Shown: positions 37,231-47,673, counted from the first letter of the stretch. The stretch: DNA of 64,000 bases from Comamonadaceae bacterium (GCA_027488215.1 JAIYCB010000012.1:1-64000); one strand, 5' to 3'. A program made the numbers and translations. The notes: a model not told the origin generated them from the letters alone.

Positions 37231-37908
37231 ATGGCCAAAACCATCCATGACCTGGACCTGAAAGAAGCCTGTATTCAAGCGGCCCGCGAGGTGATTGCCG
37301 AGCAAGGCATCGAAGGCCTGAGCCTGCGCGATGTCGCCCGAAAACTGGGGGTTTCCCACCAAGCGCCTTACCGGCACTACCCCAGCCGGGACCACCTGCT
37401 GTCAGCGATCATGCAGCGCTGCTTTGCGGATTTCGCCAACTTTATGGACCAAGCCTCCAAAGCCCACGGCAGCGACGCACTGCTGGGCATGGGCCAGGCC
37501 TACATGCGTTACGCCGCAGATCACCCGCTTGAATACCGCCTGATGTTTGGCACCCCTTGGCCCGAACCTGCGGCCCATCCCGATTTGGTGCGCCATGCGG
37601 TGCATGCTTTTGACTTGTTGCGTCACCTTCTACAGCAGCAATTGCAACAGCGCGCAAGCGGCACACAGAGTGACATGCTGGCCCTGTTGGCTGAAGCGGA
37701 GTTGCAAGTCCTCTTCATCTGGTCGGCACTGCACGGCATGGCCAGCATCCAGCAGGCCAATGTCATGCAACACCTGGCACTCTCGCCGGGTGTTGCAGCC
37801 ATTGCCGAGCCTTATTTGATGGGCATGATGCATACCGCCCTGACCCACGGTCCGACCCAGGCCTCCCAAACCGCCTCAGGATCGCCTAAGGTCGGCCGTG
37901 AAGACTGA
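37231..37908 (+). CDS. TetR/AcrR-family transcriptional regulator (WHG domain)
   Basis: A 225-residue dimeric repressor. The N-terminal helix-turn-helix domain (about 5-55) contains GLSLRDVARKLGVSHQAPYR with the recognition helix; the C-terminal ligand domain holds YMRYAADHPLEYRLMFG, typical of the WHG-type TetR_C family. The ATG at 37231 was chosen; the frame reaches back to a TTG at 37195, but that codon lies within the operator palindrome. It probably represses itself and the divergent membrane protein through the two GTTGACACTGTC-type sites. The ligand is unknown. Confidence 0.9.
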   Translation: MAKTIHDLDLKEACIQAAREVIAEQGIEGLSLRDVARKLGVSHQAPYRHYPSRDHLLSAIMQRCFADFANFMDQASKAHGSDALLGMGQAYMRYAADHPLEYRLMFGTPWPEPAAHPDLVRHAVHAFDLLRHLLQQQLQQRASGTQSDMLALLAEAELQVLFIWSALHGMASIQQANVMQHLALSPGVAAIAEPYLMGMMHTALTHGPTQASQTASGSPKVGRED

Positions 37909-38088
37909 AACACAGCGCCCACCGATCGGAAGTGCAACGCGCTGATTTTTTGACCTGGACAAGGGTTTTGCCTCTCAACCTTATCCGTTGAATGTGCGTG
38001 AATTTGCTTTACAGTCCAAAAAGCATCTCAGACGCAACGTGAACCACGTTACTGTGATCAGCATTTTCCGACTGAACAAAAACAAGCC

Positions 38089-39927
38089 ATGACTCCCACT
38101 GTTTTACGTATTCCAATCTTATTCACCTGTGCCTGTCTTTTGAGTGGATGCACATCCTGGTCCATATCTTCAGCACCAGCCAACGCCTTGCGCTACAGCG
38201 TGCCCGATCAAACCATTCAACCAGAAGCGGCCAGTGGCAACACCACAAAACCCGGCTGGGCCTTCAAGCGCCAGGCCGTGGCGGCGGCCAACCCGCTGGC
38301 CACCGATGCAGGGCACCAGGTGCTTCGCGCGGGCGGTTCGGCGCTTGATGCTGCCATTGCCGTACAGATGGTTCTGGGCTTGGTCGAGCCGCAGTCGAGC
38401 GGCATTGGTGGTGGCGCGTTTTTGCTGCACTTTGATGGCCAAAAGGTCACGGCGCATGACGGGCGCGAAACCGCCCCTGCCGGAGCACGCCCCGACATGC
38501 TGCTGAACGAGCAGGGCCAGCCATTGTCCTTTCAGGACGCGGTGCAAAGCGGACATGCGGTGGGGGTGCCCGGAACGGTGCGCATGCTCGAAGTAGCGCA
38601 TCGACAGCACGGACGCCTGCCTTGGTCCCAACTTTTTGTGCCCGCGATCTCGCTGGCCGAGCAAGGCTTTGCGGTCAGCCCTCGACTGCACACCCTGCTG
38701 CAAGCTGATCCTCTCCTGCGCAATGACCCCTTGGCCATGCGTTTTTACTACCAGCCCGATGGCCGTGCCTGGCCCATCGGTCATTTGCTGCGCAATCCAG
38801 AGTACGCCCACGTGCTGCGCCGCATTGCCAACGAAGGCAGCCGCGCCCTGCATGAAGGGCCAGTGGCTCAGGCCATCGTGCAGCGCACGCAAGCCCAGCC
38901 CCGACCCGGCAGCCTGAGCCTGCAAGATCTGCGCGACTACCAGCCCAAAGCGCGTGAAGCCCTGTGCTTTGAGCACAGCGCCCAGTCGCGCCAATACCGC
39001 ATTTGCGGCTTTCCGCCGCCTTCATCCGGCCAAATCGCCATCGGACAGATTTTGGGCATGCTTCAGCACACCACGACACAAGGCACTGATAGAGCCCAAG
39101 GCCTGGCATCGGCCGACTGGCTACACCGTTACAGCGAAGCCTCGCGACTGGCCTTTGCCGACCGAGCGCAATACGTGGCCGACCCCGATTTTGTGGCGGC
39201 GCCCGCAGGCCACTGGCACAGCTTACTGGCCCCAGACTATCTGCGCCAGCGCAGCCAATTGATCGGCCCGCGCGCCATGGCAAGCGCACCGGCAGGCCAA
39301 CCCTCAGGTGCGCGCAGCAGCTGGGGCCCAATGCCCACCCAGCCCGAGTACGGCACCAGTCATATCAGCGTGGTCGATGCCCAAGGCCGTGCCGTGGCCA
39401 TGACCACCACCATTGAGGCAGCCTTTGGCGCGCGTCGAATGGTCAGCACTTCCGCAGACCGAGCTGGCGGCTTCTTGCTCAACAACGAACTGACCGATTT
39501 CAGTTTCGCTCCAAGCGATAGCCAAGGTCGCCCCATCGCCAACCGTGTCGAGCCCGGCAAGCGTCCGCGCTCGTCCATGTCGCCCACGCTGGTGTTCGAC
39601 TCTGCAACGGGCCAATTGCTCATGAGCGGCGGCAGCCCCGGTGGCGCACTCATCATCCACTACACCGCCAAGCTGCTCATTGGCACCCTGCACTGGGGCC
39701 TGAACGCACAGGAAGCCATTGATCTGCCCAACTTCGGTTCCCTCGGTGGCCCGACTGTGCTGGAAGCCAAACGATTTGAAAACACCACACTGGAAGCCCT
39801 CAAGGCTCGCGGCCACGAAGTGCGCGAAGTCGACATGACCAGCGGCCTGCAAGCCATAGAGCGCACCGCCTCAGGTTGGTTCGGTGGGGCTGACCCCCGG
39901 CGTGAGGGTGTGGTGTTGGGAGACTGA
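38089..39927 (+). CDS. ggt: Gamma-glutamyltransferase
   Basis: Gamma-glutamyltransferase cleaves glutathione and transfers the gamma-glutamyl group, in the periplasm. The 612-residue proenzyme has a lipoprotein-type signal (LLSGC, cysteine near residue 21). Conserved motifs are ATDAGHQVLRAGGSALDAA (about 72-90), SSGIGGGAFLL and DGRETAP, the autoprocessing site with the nucleophilic threonine in YGTSHISVVDAQGRAVAMTT (about 423-442), and SGGSPGGALIIH (about 523-534). Autocleavage before that threonine would give large and small subunits. Likely role: recycling of extracellular glutathione or use of gamma-glutamyl compounds. It stands alone, 181 bp after the TetR gene. Confidence 0.93.
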   Translation: MTPTVLRIPILFTCACLLSGCTSWSISSAPANALRYSVPDQTIQPEAASGNTTKPGWAFKRQAVAAANPLATDAGHQVLRAGGSALDAAIAVQMVLGLVEPQSSGIGGGAFLLHFDGQKVTAHDGRETAPAGARPDMLLNEQGQPLSFQDAVQSGHAVGVPGTVRMLEVAHRQHGRLPWSQLFVPAISLAEQGFAVSPRLHTLLQADPLLRNDPLAMRFYYQPDGRAWPIGHLLRNPEYAHVLRRIANEGSRALHEGPVAQAIVQRTQAQPRPGSLSLQDLRDYQPKAREALCFEHSAQSRQYRICGFPPPSSGQIAIGQILGMLQHTTTQGTDRAQGLASADWLHRYSEASRLAFADRAQYVADPDFVAAPAGHWHSLLAPDYLRQRSQLIGPRAMASAPAGQPSGARSSWGPMPTQPEYGTSHISVVDAQGRAVAMTTTIEAAFGARRMVSTSADRAGGFLLNNELTDFSFAPSDSQGRPIANRVEPGKRPRSSMSPTLVFDSATGQLLMSGGSPGGALIIHYTAKLLIGTLHWGLNAQEAIDLPNFGSLGGPTVLEAKRFENTTLEALKARGHEVREVDMTSGLQAIERTASGWFGGADPRREGVVLGD

Positions 39928-40036
39928 TCCTCAGTCGCAAAAGCGACCGTGCAAAGGTGCCAGCTCAGGTTTGCCCTCTTGTCAGTTCACGCCGCTTCCA
40001 TTGGAATGATCCAATCCATTTCAACAGGAGACCCCA

Positions 40037-41020
40037 ATGAAAACATCAGGCACAAGCCGTCGCACCTTTGTTCAGGCATCTGCCGCTGCCGCTGTCACGG
40101 TGGCCTTTCCCCCATTGGTACAAGCACAAGCCTTTCCGGCCAAGCCCATCAAACTGATTTGCCCCTGGCCTGCAGGCGGATCGAGCGATGCCGTGATGCG
40201 CGCCCTGGCCGAAAGCGCCAGCAAGGCCCTGGGTGGTCAAGTGATCATTGAAAACAAACCCGGCGCCAGCGGCATGCTCGGCCCCAATGAACTGGTGCGC
40301 GCTGCGCCCGATGGGTACACCCTGTCGCAAATCACCATTGGCGTGGCACGGCTGCCGCACATGCAAAAGATGCAGTTTGATCCGCTCAAGGACTTCACCT
40401 ACATCGCCTGCCTGACCGGCTACACCTTTGGCGTGGTGGTGCGGTCTGACTCGCCCATCAAGTCCATTGCCGACTTGGTGTCTTTTGCCAAAGCCAACCC
40501 TGGCAAGTTCACCTATGGCTCGACGGGCAACGGCACCACACCGCATCTGGCCTTTGCAGAGTTCGCCAGCAAAGCCAAGATCGACGTCACCCACGTGCCC
40601 TTCAAAGGCAGCTCTGACGGCCTGCAGGCTGTGATGGGTGGCCACGTCATGTCACACAGTGACGCCACCGGCTGGGCTCCACAGGTCGAGGCAGGCACCA
40701 TGCGCCTGCTGGCCACCTACGGCAGCAAACGCACCAAGCGCTGGCCCAATGTGCCCACGCTCAATGAGTTGGGCTTTGACACGGTGTCAGACTCGCCCTT
40801 TGGCATCGGTGGCCCCAAGGGCATGGACCCGGCCGTGGTCAAACGCCTGCACGATGCCTTCAGGCAAACCCTGCAAGACCCGGCCGTCCTCGCCAGCTTT
40901 GACAAGTACGACCAGTCGGTGATTTACATGGGCACCGAGGAATACACCCGGTTCATCCACAACACCTTCCAGTCCGAAAAGGCGACCATCGAGCGTTTGG
41001 GCTTGGCCATGAAAACTTGA
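40037..41020 (+). CDS. Bug/TctC-family tripartite tricarboxylate transporter substrate-binding protein
   Basis: The third Bug-type binding protein in the window, 327 residues. The N-terminus carries a Tat-like pattern (TSRRTFVQASAAAAVTVAF), so export in folded form is possible, unlike the other two. The mature protein starts AFPAKPIKLICPWPAGGSSDA, followed by ENKPGASGMLG. It has AACAGGAGA before the ATG. No membrane subunits are nearby. A bidirectional terminator follows 55 bp after the stop. Confidence 0.9.
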   Translation: MKTSGTSRRTFVQASAAAAVTVAFPPLVQAQAFPAKPIKLICPWPAGGSSDAVMRALAESASKALGGQVIIENKPGASGMLGPNELVRAAPDGYTLSQITIGVARLPHMQKMQFDPLKDFTYIACLTGYTFGVVVRSDSPIKSIADLVSFAKANPGKFTYGSTGNGTTPHLAFAEFASKAKIDVTHVPFKGSSDGLQAVMGGHVMSHSDATGWAPQVEAGTMRLLATYGSKRTKRWPNVPTLNELGFDTVSDSPFGIGGPKGMDPAVVKRLHDAFRQTLQDPAVLASFDKYDQSVIYMGTEEYTRFIHNTFQSEKATIERLGLAMKT

Positions 41021-41075
41021 AAAAGGTCAAATCGCCAAGCATCCTGTTCATGCAATCAGGATACAGACCCCAAAC

Positions 41076-41101
41076 AAAACGGCAGCCTTGGCTGCCGTTT
41101 T
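41076..41101. terminator. Bidirectional intrinsic terminator between the Bug gene and acs
   Basis: A perfect 12-bp inverted repeat AAAACGGCAGCC/GGCTGCCGTTTT (41076-41087, 41090-41101) with a 2-base centre and T runs on both strands. It can end the rightward binding-protein gene and the leftward acs transcript. Confidence 0.85.
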
Positions 41102-41107
41102 GCATGG

Positions 41108-41128
41108 ATGCCGGATCAAGTCCGGCAT
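41108..41128. repeat. Short dispersed inverted repeat after acs
   Basis: ATGCCGGA-TCAAG-TCCGGCAT is a perfect 8-bp inverted repeat of the type CCGGATCAAGTCCGG that recurs between genes in many proteobacterial genomes. It lies 12 bp after the acs stop. Confidence 0.6.
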
Positions 41129-41139
41129 GACAGATGGGC

Positions 41140-43101
41140 TCAGTAAGCCTGCCCCAGCTGACCCAGGATGGCGGGGTTTTCCAAAGTCGAGACGTCCTGC
41201 GTGATTGCTTCGCCTTTGGCCAGCGAACGCAGCAAACGGCGCATGATCTTGCCAGAACGGGTCTTGGGCAGGTTCTCGCCAAAACGGATGTCCTTGGGCT
41301 TGGCGATCGGACCGATCTCTTTGGCGATGTGGTCGCGCAACTGCTTGGCGATCGCCTTGCCTTCTTCCCCATTTGGCAACGAGCGCTTGAGCACCACAAA
41401 GGCGCAAATCGCCTCGCCGGTGGTGTCGTCGGGGCGGCCCACCACGGCGGCTTCGGCCACCAGCTCGGTGCAGCTGACCAAGGCAGATTCGATTTCCATG
41501 GTGCCCATGCGGTGACCGGAGACGTTCAGCACGTCGTCAATGCGGCCGGTGATGGTGAAGTAACCGGTTTTTTCGTCACGGATCGAACCGTCGCCTGCCA
41601 AGTAGTACTTGCCCTTGAAATCTTCCGGGTAGTAGCTCTTCTTGAAGCGCTCAGGGTCGCCCCAGATGGTGCGAATCATGGATGGCCAGGGGCGCTTGAC
41701 CACCAAAATACCACCTTGGCCGTTGGGCATGTCTTTACCGGTCTCGTCCACGATGGCCGCTTGGATCCCGGGGAAAGGCAAGGTGCAAGAGCCGGGCACC
41801 ATGGGCGTGGCACCAGGCAAAGGCGTGATCATGTGGCCACCGGTTTCGGTCTGCCAGAAGGTGTCGACGATGGGGCAATTACCGCCGCCGACGTGCTTGT
41901 GGTACCACTCCCAAGCGGCGGGGTTGATCGGCTCACCGACCGAGCCCAACAAGCGAAGGCTAGACAGGTTGTAGCTCTTGGGGTGCACGGCATCGTTGGC
42001 TTCAGCGGCCTTGATGAGCGAGCGGATGGCGGTCGGTGCGGTGTAGAAAATCGAGACCTTGTGGTCCTGGATCATCTTCCAGAAACGGCCAGCATCGGGG
42101 TAAGTGGGCACGCCCTCGAACACGATCTCGGTGCCGCCCAAGGCCAGTGGGCCATAGGTGATGTAGGTGTGACCCGTGACCCAGCCGATGTCTGCGGTGC
42201 ACCAGAACACGTCGTCCGCCTTCAAATCAAAGGTCCACTTGGTGGTCAGCGCCGCATGTAGCAAATAGCCGCCGGTGCTGTGTTGCACGCCTTTGGGTTT
42301 GCCGGTCGAGCCGGAGGTGTAAAGCAAAAACAAGGGGTGCTCGGCACCCACCCACTCGGGCTCGCAGGTGGTGGCTTGTTGGTCCGCCAGATCGGCCATC
42401 CATACGTCGCGTCCTGCGGTCATGGCTATTTCAGCGCCAGAGCGCTTGACGACCAAGACATTCTTGATGGAGCCGCAACCGCCCAAGTTGATCGCATCGT
42501 CCACGATGGCTTTGAGGGGCAGCAACTTGCCACCACGCACTTGGTTGTCGGCGGTGATGACGGCCACGGCGCCGGTGTCTTCGATGCGGTCACGCAGCGA
42601 CTGGGCCGAGAAACCACCGAACACGACCGAGTGGGTCGCACCGATGCGGGCGCAAGCTTGCATGGCGGCCACGCCTTCGATGGACATGGAGATGTAGATG
42701 ACCACGCGGTCACCCTTTTTGATGCCCAGACTCTTCAGGGCGTTGGCGTATTGGCAGGTTTTGGCCAGCAGCTGGCTGTAGGTGACCTTGGTCACTTCGC
42801 CGCCGTCGGCTTCAAAAATGATGGCAGTCTTGTCGCCCAAGCCTTTTTCGACGTTGCGGTCCAGGCAGTTGTAAGAGGCGTTCAATGTGCCGTCTTCGAA
42901 CCACTTGAAGAAAGGTGCATTGGACTCGTCCAGCACCTTGGTGAAGGGGGTTTTCCAGCTGATCAGTTCTTTGGCCAGACGGGCCCAATAGCCTTCGTAG
43001 TCGGTTTCGGCCTCTTTGCACAGCGCTTCGTAAGCCGGCATGCCCGAGATGTGGGCATTTTTCACGAAATCGGCGCTGGGTTGATAAAGGGTGGAACTCA
43101 T
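41140..43101 (-). CDS. acs: Acetyl-coenzyme A synthetase
   Basis: Acs activates acetate with ATP and CoA to acetyl-CoA through acetyl-AMP. The 653-residue product from the ATG at 43101 (GGAGA upstream) has the family length. AMP-binding signature [15 protein letters not shown] (about 263-277), the [13 protein letters not shown] acetate pocket (about 413-425), the A8 hinge near [17 protein letters not shown] and the C-terminal lysine motif [10 protein letters not shown] (about 616-625) are visible; that lysine is the one acetylated for control in relatives. The extension to 43197 is not protein-like. The gene is alone on its strand. Confidence 0.96.
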   Translation of the reverse strand: MSSTLYQPSADFVKNAHISGMPAYEALCKEAETDYEGYWARLAKELISWKTPFTKVLDESNAPFFKWFEDGTLNASYNCLDRNVEKGLGDKTAIIFEADGGEVTKVTYSQLLAKTCQYANALKSLGIKKGDRVVIYISMSIEGVAAMQACARIGATHSVVFGGFSAQSLRDRIEDTGAVAVITADNQVRGGKLLPLKAIVDDAINLGGCGSIKNVLVVKRSGAEIAMTAGRDVWMADLADQQATTCEPEWVGAEHPLFLLYTSGSTGKPKGVQHSTGGYLLHAALTTKWTFDLKADDVFWCTADIGWVTGHTYITYGPLALGGTEIVFEGVPTYPDAGRFWKMIQDHKVSIFYTAPTAIRSLIKAAEANDAVHPKSYNLSSLRLLGSVGEPINPAAWEWYHKHVGGGNCPIVDTFWQTETGGHMITPLPGATPMVPGSCTLPFPGIQAAIVDETGKDMPNGQGGILVVKRPWPSMIRTIWGDPERFKKSYYPEDFKGKYYLAGDGSIRDEKTGYFTITGRIDDVLNVSGHRMGTMEIESALVSCTELVAEAAVVGRPDDTTGEAICAFVVLKRSLPNGEEGKAIAKQLRDHIAKEIGPIAKPKDIRFGENLPKTRSGKIMRRLLRSLAKGEAITQDVSTLENPAILGQLGQAY

Positions 43102-43274
43102 CAGATTTGTCTCCTCAATGACATGACATCGTTTAAAACTGGTGCAAATGTCTGCTTTCGCTCTTACAAAGCACTGACTGACGCCAGTCTTGCACAAGTT
43201 TCGCCTGTAAGCACCCGTCTAAGCCCTAAAATTCGGGTTTGCCCGAAGTCACGGACTTCCCATCCTGGAAAACC

Positions 43275-43874
43275 ATGTCCAAACCCACACCTCCGACAAA
43301 AAGCACTTTGAGCCCGCTGAGCAATTTCATTTTCGCCAGCCGCTGGTTGCAATTGCCACTTTATCTGGGCCTGATTGCTGCCCAAGCCGTTTATGTGTTC
43401 CATTTTTGGGTGGAACTGGTGCATTTGCTGGAAGCGGCTTTTGGCAGTCAAACCGCCCTGCAGGCCCTGATCACCAGCATCGGCTACAAAACCGACGCGC
43501 CTATCACCTCGCTCAATGAGACGGTGATCATGTTGGTGGTGCTGGCCTTGATCGATGTGGTCATGATCTCCAACTTGCTGATCATGGTCATAGTGGGCGG
43601 TTACGAAACCTTTGTCTCGCGCCTGAATCTGGAAGGCCACCCCGACCAGCCCGAGTGGCTGGACCATGTGAATGCATCGGTACTCAAGGTCAAACTGGGC
43701 ACGGCCATCATCGGCATCAGCTCAATTCACCTGCTCAAAACCTTCATCAATGCGGCCAACTACGATGAAAAAGTGCTGATGTGGCAAACCATCATCCACA
43801 TGGCGTTCTTGCTCAGCGCCATCGCGATCGCCTATGCCGACCGCCTGATGTCGCACCACGACAAGGCCCACTGA
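43275..43874 (+). CDS. UPF0114 (YqhA-type) membrane protein
   Basis: A 199-residue inner-membrane protein with four hydrophobic segments. The [21 protein letters not shown]-terminal segment, the [20 protein letters not shown] motif (about 99-118) and the [20 protein letters not shown] segment are diagnostic of the UPF0114/TIGR00645 family. Function is unknown; relatives are reported in ion-related contexts, but nothing here confirms that. The ATG at 43275 gives the family N-terminus. Fumarase begins 46 bp downstream on the same strand and may share the transcript. Confidence 0.85.
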   Translation: MSKPTPPTKSTLSPLSNFIFASRWLQLPLYLGLIAAQAVYVFHFWVELVHLLEAAFGSQTALQALITSIGYKTDAPITSLNETVIMLVVLALIDVVMISNLLIMVIVGGYETFVSRLNLEGHPDQPEWLDHVNASVLKVKLGTAIIGISSIHLLKTFINAANYDEKVLMWQTIIHMAFLLSAIAIAYADRLMSHHDKAH

Positions 43875-43920
43875 GCGCCTGCCCCATCACGATTTTTGAT
43901 TTTCACGGGATCACACAACC

Positions 43921-45474
43921 ATGACTACACTGATCAAACAAGCCGACCTGATTGAATCCGTCGCTGCCGCCTTGCAGTACATCAGCTACTACCACCCCGC
44001 TGACTACATCGCCCACCTGGCCCGCGCCTACGAGCGCGAGCAAAGCCCTGCCGCCAAGGACGCAATTGCGCAGATCCTGACCAACAGCAAGATGAGCGCC
44101 ACGGGCCACCGCCCGATTTGCCAGGACACCGGCATCGTCAACGTCTTCCTTGAAGTGGGCATGGACGTGAAGTTCGACGGCTTCACCGGAAGCCTGGAAG
44201 ACGCCGTCAACGAAGGCGTGCGCCGGGGTTACAACCACCCCGACAACATGCTGCGCGCATCCGTTGTGTCCGACCCGCATTTCAACCGCAAAAACACCAA
44301 AGACAACACGCCCGCCGTGATCTTCACCCGAATCGTGCCCGGCAACAAGGTCGATGTGACCGTCGCGGCCAAGGGCGGGGGCAGCGAAAACAAGTCCAAG
44401 ATGATCATGCTCAACCCCGGCGACAGCATCGTGGATTGGGTTTTGAAGACCGTGCCCACCATGGGCGCGGGCTGGTGCCCACCGGGTATGTTGGGCATCG
44501 GCATCGGCGGCACGGCTGAAAAAGCCGTGCTCATGGCCAAAGAAAGCCTGATGGACGACCTGGACATGTACCAGCTGCTCGAAAAATCGAGCAAAGGCGA
44601 GAAGCTCGACCAGGTCGAGGAAATGCGCCTGGAGCTGTACCACAAGGTCAACGCCTTGGGCATTGGCGCGCAGGGCCTGGGGGGCCTGACCACCGTGCTG
44701 GACATCAAGATCAAGATGTACCCCACCCACGCGGCCAGCAAACCTGTGGCCATGATCCCCAACTGCGCGGCCACTCGCCACGCGCACTTTGTGCTCGACG
44801 GCTCAGGCCCCTCTTACCTCGAAGCGCCCTCGCTCGAACTGTGGCCCAACGTCAACTGGACCGCCGACACTGAAAAAAGCCAGCGCGTGGACCTCAACAA
44901 CCTGACGCCTGAGCAAGTCGCCGCCTGGAAGCCCGGCCAAACTTTGCTGCTCAACGGCAAGATGCTCACGGGCCGCGACGCCGCGCACAAGCGCATCCAG
45001 GACATGCTCGCCAAAGGCGAGAAGCTGCCTGTGGACTTCAAAAACCGCGTGATCTACTACGTGGGCCCCGTGGACCCTGTGGGGGACGAAGCCGTGGGCC
45101 CCGCAGGCCCCACCACAGCCACTCGCATGGACGGCTTCACTGAAATGATGCTGGCCAACACCGGCCTGATCGCCATGATTGGCAAGGCTGAGCGAGGCCC
45201 GGTCGCCATCGAAGCCATCAAGAAGCACAAGTCGGCTTACCTGATGGCGGTGGGCGGCGCGGCTTACCTCGTGTCCAAAGCCATCAAACACGCCAAGGTC
45301 GTGGGCTTTGCCGACATGGGCATGGAAGCCATCTACGAATTCGACGTGGTCGACATGCCCGTCACAGTGGCAGTCGATGCGGGCGGCACCAGCGCCCACA
45401 TCACCGGCCCCGCCGAATGGCAAAAGCGCATCGCCACCGGTGAGTTCAAAGGCATCGGCGTCAACGCGGGCTGA
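43921..45474 (+). CDS. fumA: Class I fumarate hydratase
   Basis: This iron-sulfur fumarase interconverts fumarate and malate in the TCA cycle. The 517-residue product has both halves fused: the alpha domain with cluster cysteines (RPICQDTGIVNVFLEVG, GAGWCPPGMLGIG, PNCAATRHAHF) and the beta domain (about 330-510, with GPVDPVGDEAVGPAGPTTAT). Length matches FumA-type homodimeric enzymes. L-tartrate dehydratase belongs to the same family, but its subunits are separate. The murI start lies 2 bp after the stop. Confidence 0.93.
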   Translation: MTTLIKQADLIESVAAALQYISYYHPADYIAHLARAYEREQSPAAKDAIAQILTNSKMSATGHRPICQDTGIVNVFLEVGMDVKFDGFTGSLEDAVNEGVRRGYNHPDNMLRASVVSDPHFNRKNTKDNTPAVIFTRIVPGNKVDVTVAAKGGGSENKSKMIMLNPGDSIVDWVLKTVPTMGAGWCPPGMLGIGIGGTAEKAVLMAKESLMDDLDMYQLLEKSSKGEKLDQVEEMRLELYHKVNALGIGAQGLGGLTTVLDIKIKMYPTHAASKPVAMIPNCAATRHAHFVLDGSGPSYLEAPSLELWPNVNWTADTEKSQRVDLNNLTPEQVAAWKPGQTLLLNGKMLTGRDAAHKRIQDMLAKGEKLPVDFKNRVIYYVGPVDPVGDEAVGPAGPTTATRMDGFTEMMLANTGLIAMIGKAERGPVAIEAIKKHKSAYLMAVGGAAYLVSKAIKHAKVVGFADMGMEAIYEFDVVDMPVTVAVDAGGTSAHITGPAEWQKRIATGEFKGIGVNAG

Positions 45475-45476
45475 AC

Positions 45477-46325
45477 GTGAACGCCCCCATTGGCGTTTTT
45501 GACAGCGGCATTGGGGGCCTGAGTGTGCTGCAGGCGCTGCAAAGCGCCCTGCCCCATGAACACTTTGTGTACTTGGCCGACAACGCCCACGCGCCCTATG
45601 GCGAGAAAACCGATCTGTTCGTCCGACAGCGCACGCACGCCATCACCCGGTATTTGCTGGCGCAGCACCAGATCAAGGCGCTGGTCGTGGCCTGCAACAC
45701 CGCCACCGCTGCAGCGATCCACGAGCTGCGCGCGCAACACCCACAACTGCCTTTGGTGGGGGTTGAGCCCGCCCTCAAACCCGCCATGGCCCTGAGCCAG
45801 ACGGGCCACATTGGCGTGATCGCCACCCGCGGTACCATGGCCAGTGACAAGTTCGCACGTTTGCTCGACTCGGTGCAGGGAAAAGCCCGGTTCACGGTAC
45901 AAGCTTGCAATGGCCTGGCCTTGGCCATCGAACAAAGTACCCTGCCCCAGCAAGCCACCCAAGCCCAGGAACGCATCACCGAACTGCTGGTGCAATACAC
46001 CTCGGCCATGGGCACTTTTGGCACAGGCCCAAGCCAGATGGACACGCTGGTGCTGGGCTGCACGCACTACGTGTTTGTGGAAAAGCAACTCCAAGCGCTG
46101 TTGGGGCCGGATGTGCGTCTGGTATCCACCGGCGAGGCGGTGGCCCGTCAGACCCGGCGCTTGCTGGAAGCCGCAGGCTTGTTGCGTTCAGACCCCGATC
46201 CTCCATTGGCAACGCAACGAATACAGCTTTTCACCACTGGTAACTTGGACGGCCTTCAGGCCGCTGCCGAGCGCTGGCTGGGTCTGTCGGCAGATTCCTG
46301 TCACCAAGCTCCGCCGCAAATTTGA
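45477..46325 (+). CDS. murI: Glutamate racemase
   Basis: MurI makes D-glutamate for peptidoglycan. The 282-residue product from the GTG start begins MNAPIGVFDSGIGGLSVLQA; the two catalytic cysteines stand in VACNTATAAAI (about 73) and LVLGCTHYVF (about 195), with the usual DNAHAPYGEK segment between. The start lies 2 bp after the fumarase stop, so the two genes are transcribed and possibly translated together, although the functions are unrelated. The gene converges with the following MFS gene. Confidence 0.94.
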   Translation: MNAPIGVFDSGIGGLSVLQALQSALPHEHFVYLADNAHAPYGEKTDLFVRQRTHAITRYLLAQHQIKALVVACNTATAAAIHELRAQHPQLPLVGVEPALKPAMALSQTGHIGVIATRGTMASDKFARLLDSVQGKARFTVQACNGLALAIEQSTLPQQATQAQERITELLVQYTSAMGTFGTGPSQMDTLVLGCTHYVFVEKQLQALLGPDVRLVSTGEAVARQTRRLLEAAGLLRSDPDPPLATQRIQLFTTGNLDGLQAAAERWLGLSADSCHQAPPQI

Positions 46326-46353
46326 AGGCCGAGCCCAACAGGCGCGCTGCAGA

Positions 46354-47661
46354 TCAGGCCGCGCCCTGCCCCGTCGCCATGCGGCGACCTCGTTCCACAT
46401 TCAAGGGGATCAGCAAGACCAAGCCCAGCACAAACAACAAAGAGGTGGCGCCAATGGCCAAGCGCTGGTTGCCATCGCTCAACCAAGTGATCAGGCCGTA
46501 CATCAGGGGGCCCAAAATGCTCGCCAGCCGGATCGCAAAAGTCCAGAGGCCAAAGAACTCACCCAATCGCTGCGGCGGCACCATCAAGCCCGCCATGGCA
46601 CGGCCCGAGGATTGGCTGGAGCCCATGCAAAAACCTGCGATCCCGGCGGCCCACCAGAAGGTGCCTTTGTCGGTGGACAAAGCGGCGATGAAACAGGTGG
46701 CCACCCAACCCAGCAAAGTCAGGGACAGGGTCAGCTTGTGCCCCAAACGGTCTTGCACATGACCAAAGACCAAGGCTCCGACAAAAGCGGCGATGTTCAG
46801 CACAAAGATCAGCACCATCGTCTCTTGCGGCTGAAAACCAATGACCTGCTCGGCATAGATCGCGGCCAGGGTGATGGCCACGGCCACGCCCCCCTGATAA
46901 GCCACAGCGCAAGCAAGTAATTGGGTGAAGTCTCGGTAGGGCAAGGCATCACGTAGGGTCTGGCGCAGCCGGCGCAGGCTTTGCGCGACCGACTGCACAG
47001 GAGTCTCAGGCCGAGCGGGAGAATGCTCACGCAACAGTGCAAAAGTCACCCAAGTCGCAACGCCATAGACGGCGGCGGTGATCAGCATGGTCACCGGCAC
47101 AAACTGGCTGCCCGACTCGCCACGCGCTTGTGCGGCCAACACATAGGCCAGGCACATGCCCAAGGTGAGCATGCCGCCGATGTAGCCCAGCGACCAGCCC
47201 CAACCACTGACGCGGCCCATGGCCTCAGGCTTGGCCAGTTCGGGCAAAAACGAAGCGGTCAGCGATTCGCCATACGAGAAGAAGGTGTTAGACAGCACCA
47301 AAATGCACAAAGCCAGCACCACCTGCCCTGGCCCCACCAACGACAAAGCGGCGGTGCTGATCACACACCCTGCCGTCACCCACATCAACAGGCGTTTTTT
47401 GCCCGCCACACGGTCAGCCCATGCGCCCAAACCAGGCATGGTGAGCATCACAATCAAATAAGACAGGCTCAGGCCCGAAGTCCAGGCCAGGGTGGCCCAA
47501 TCTGCACCATCGGCCACACCGCCCACAAAGTAGGCCGCAAACACCGCTGTGATCACCACCGTGGTGTAGCCCGAGTTGGCAAAGTCATACATGGCCCAGC
47601 CGAAGACCTCGCGCAAACGAACGCCTGGGTTCAGCGCAGAACGAAGACGGTCAAGGTTCAT
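46354..47661 (-). CDS. UMF1/Atg22-type major facilitator transporter
   Basis: A 435-residue inner-membrane protein with about twelve membrane segments. The REVFGWAMYDFANSGYTTVV N-terminal segment is diagnostic of the UMF1 (Atg22-related) MFS family, as are GAWADRVAGKKRLL and GSSQSSGRAMAGLMVP. Yeast Atg22 exports amino acids from vacuoles; bacterial substrates are mostly unknown. The ATG at 47661 has GGAG seven bases upstream. It lies 12 bp downstream of the next gene's stop, so the two form an operon. Confidence 0.85.
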   Translation of the reverse strand: MNLDRLRSALNPGVRLREVFGWAMYDFANSGYTTVVITAVFAAYFVGGVADGADWATLAWTSGLSLSYLIVMLTMPGLGAWADRVAGKKRLLMWVTAGCVISTAALSLVGPGQVVLALCILVLSNTFFSYGESLTASFLPELAKPEAMGRVSGWGWSLGYIGGMLTLGMCLAYVLAAQARGESGSQFVPVTMLITAAVYGVATWVTFALLREHSPARPETPVQSVAQSLRRLRQTLRDALPYRDFTQLLACAVAYQGGVAVAITLAAIYAEQVIGFQPQETMVLIFVLNIAAFVGALVFGHVQDRLGHKLTLSLTLLGWVATCFIAALSTDKGTFWWAAGIAGFCMGSSQSSGRAMAGLMVPPQRLGEFFGLWTFAIRLASILGPLMYGLITWLSDGNQRLAIGATSLLFVLGLVLLIPLNVERGRRMATGQGAA

Positions 47662-47673
47662 GGGGCGCTCCAA

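Noticed and set aside
39934-39947. Small hairpin GTCGC-AAAA-GCGAC after ggt
   Set aside because: Only five base pairs and no T run, so not a convincing terminator.
42280-43311. 343-codon open frame on the plus strand
   Set aside because: Antisense shadow of acs; no signal or motif, and acs is complete and well conserved.
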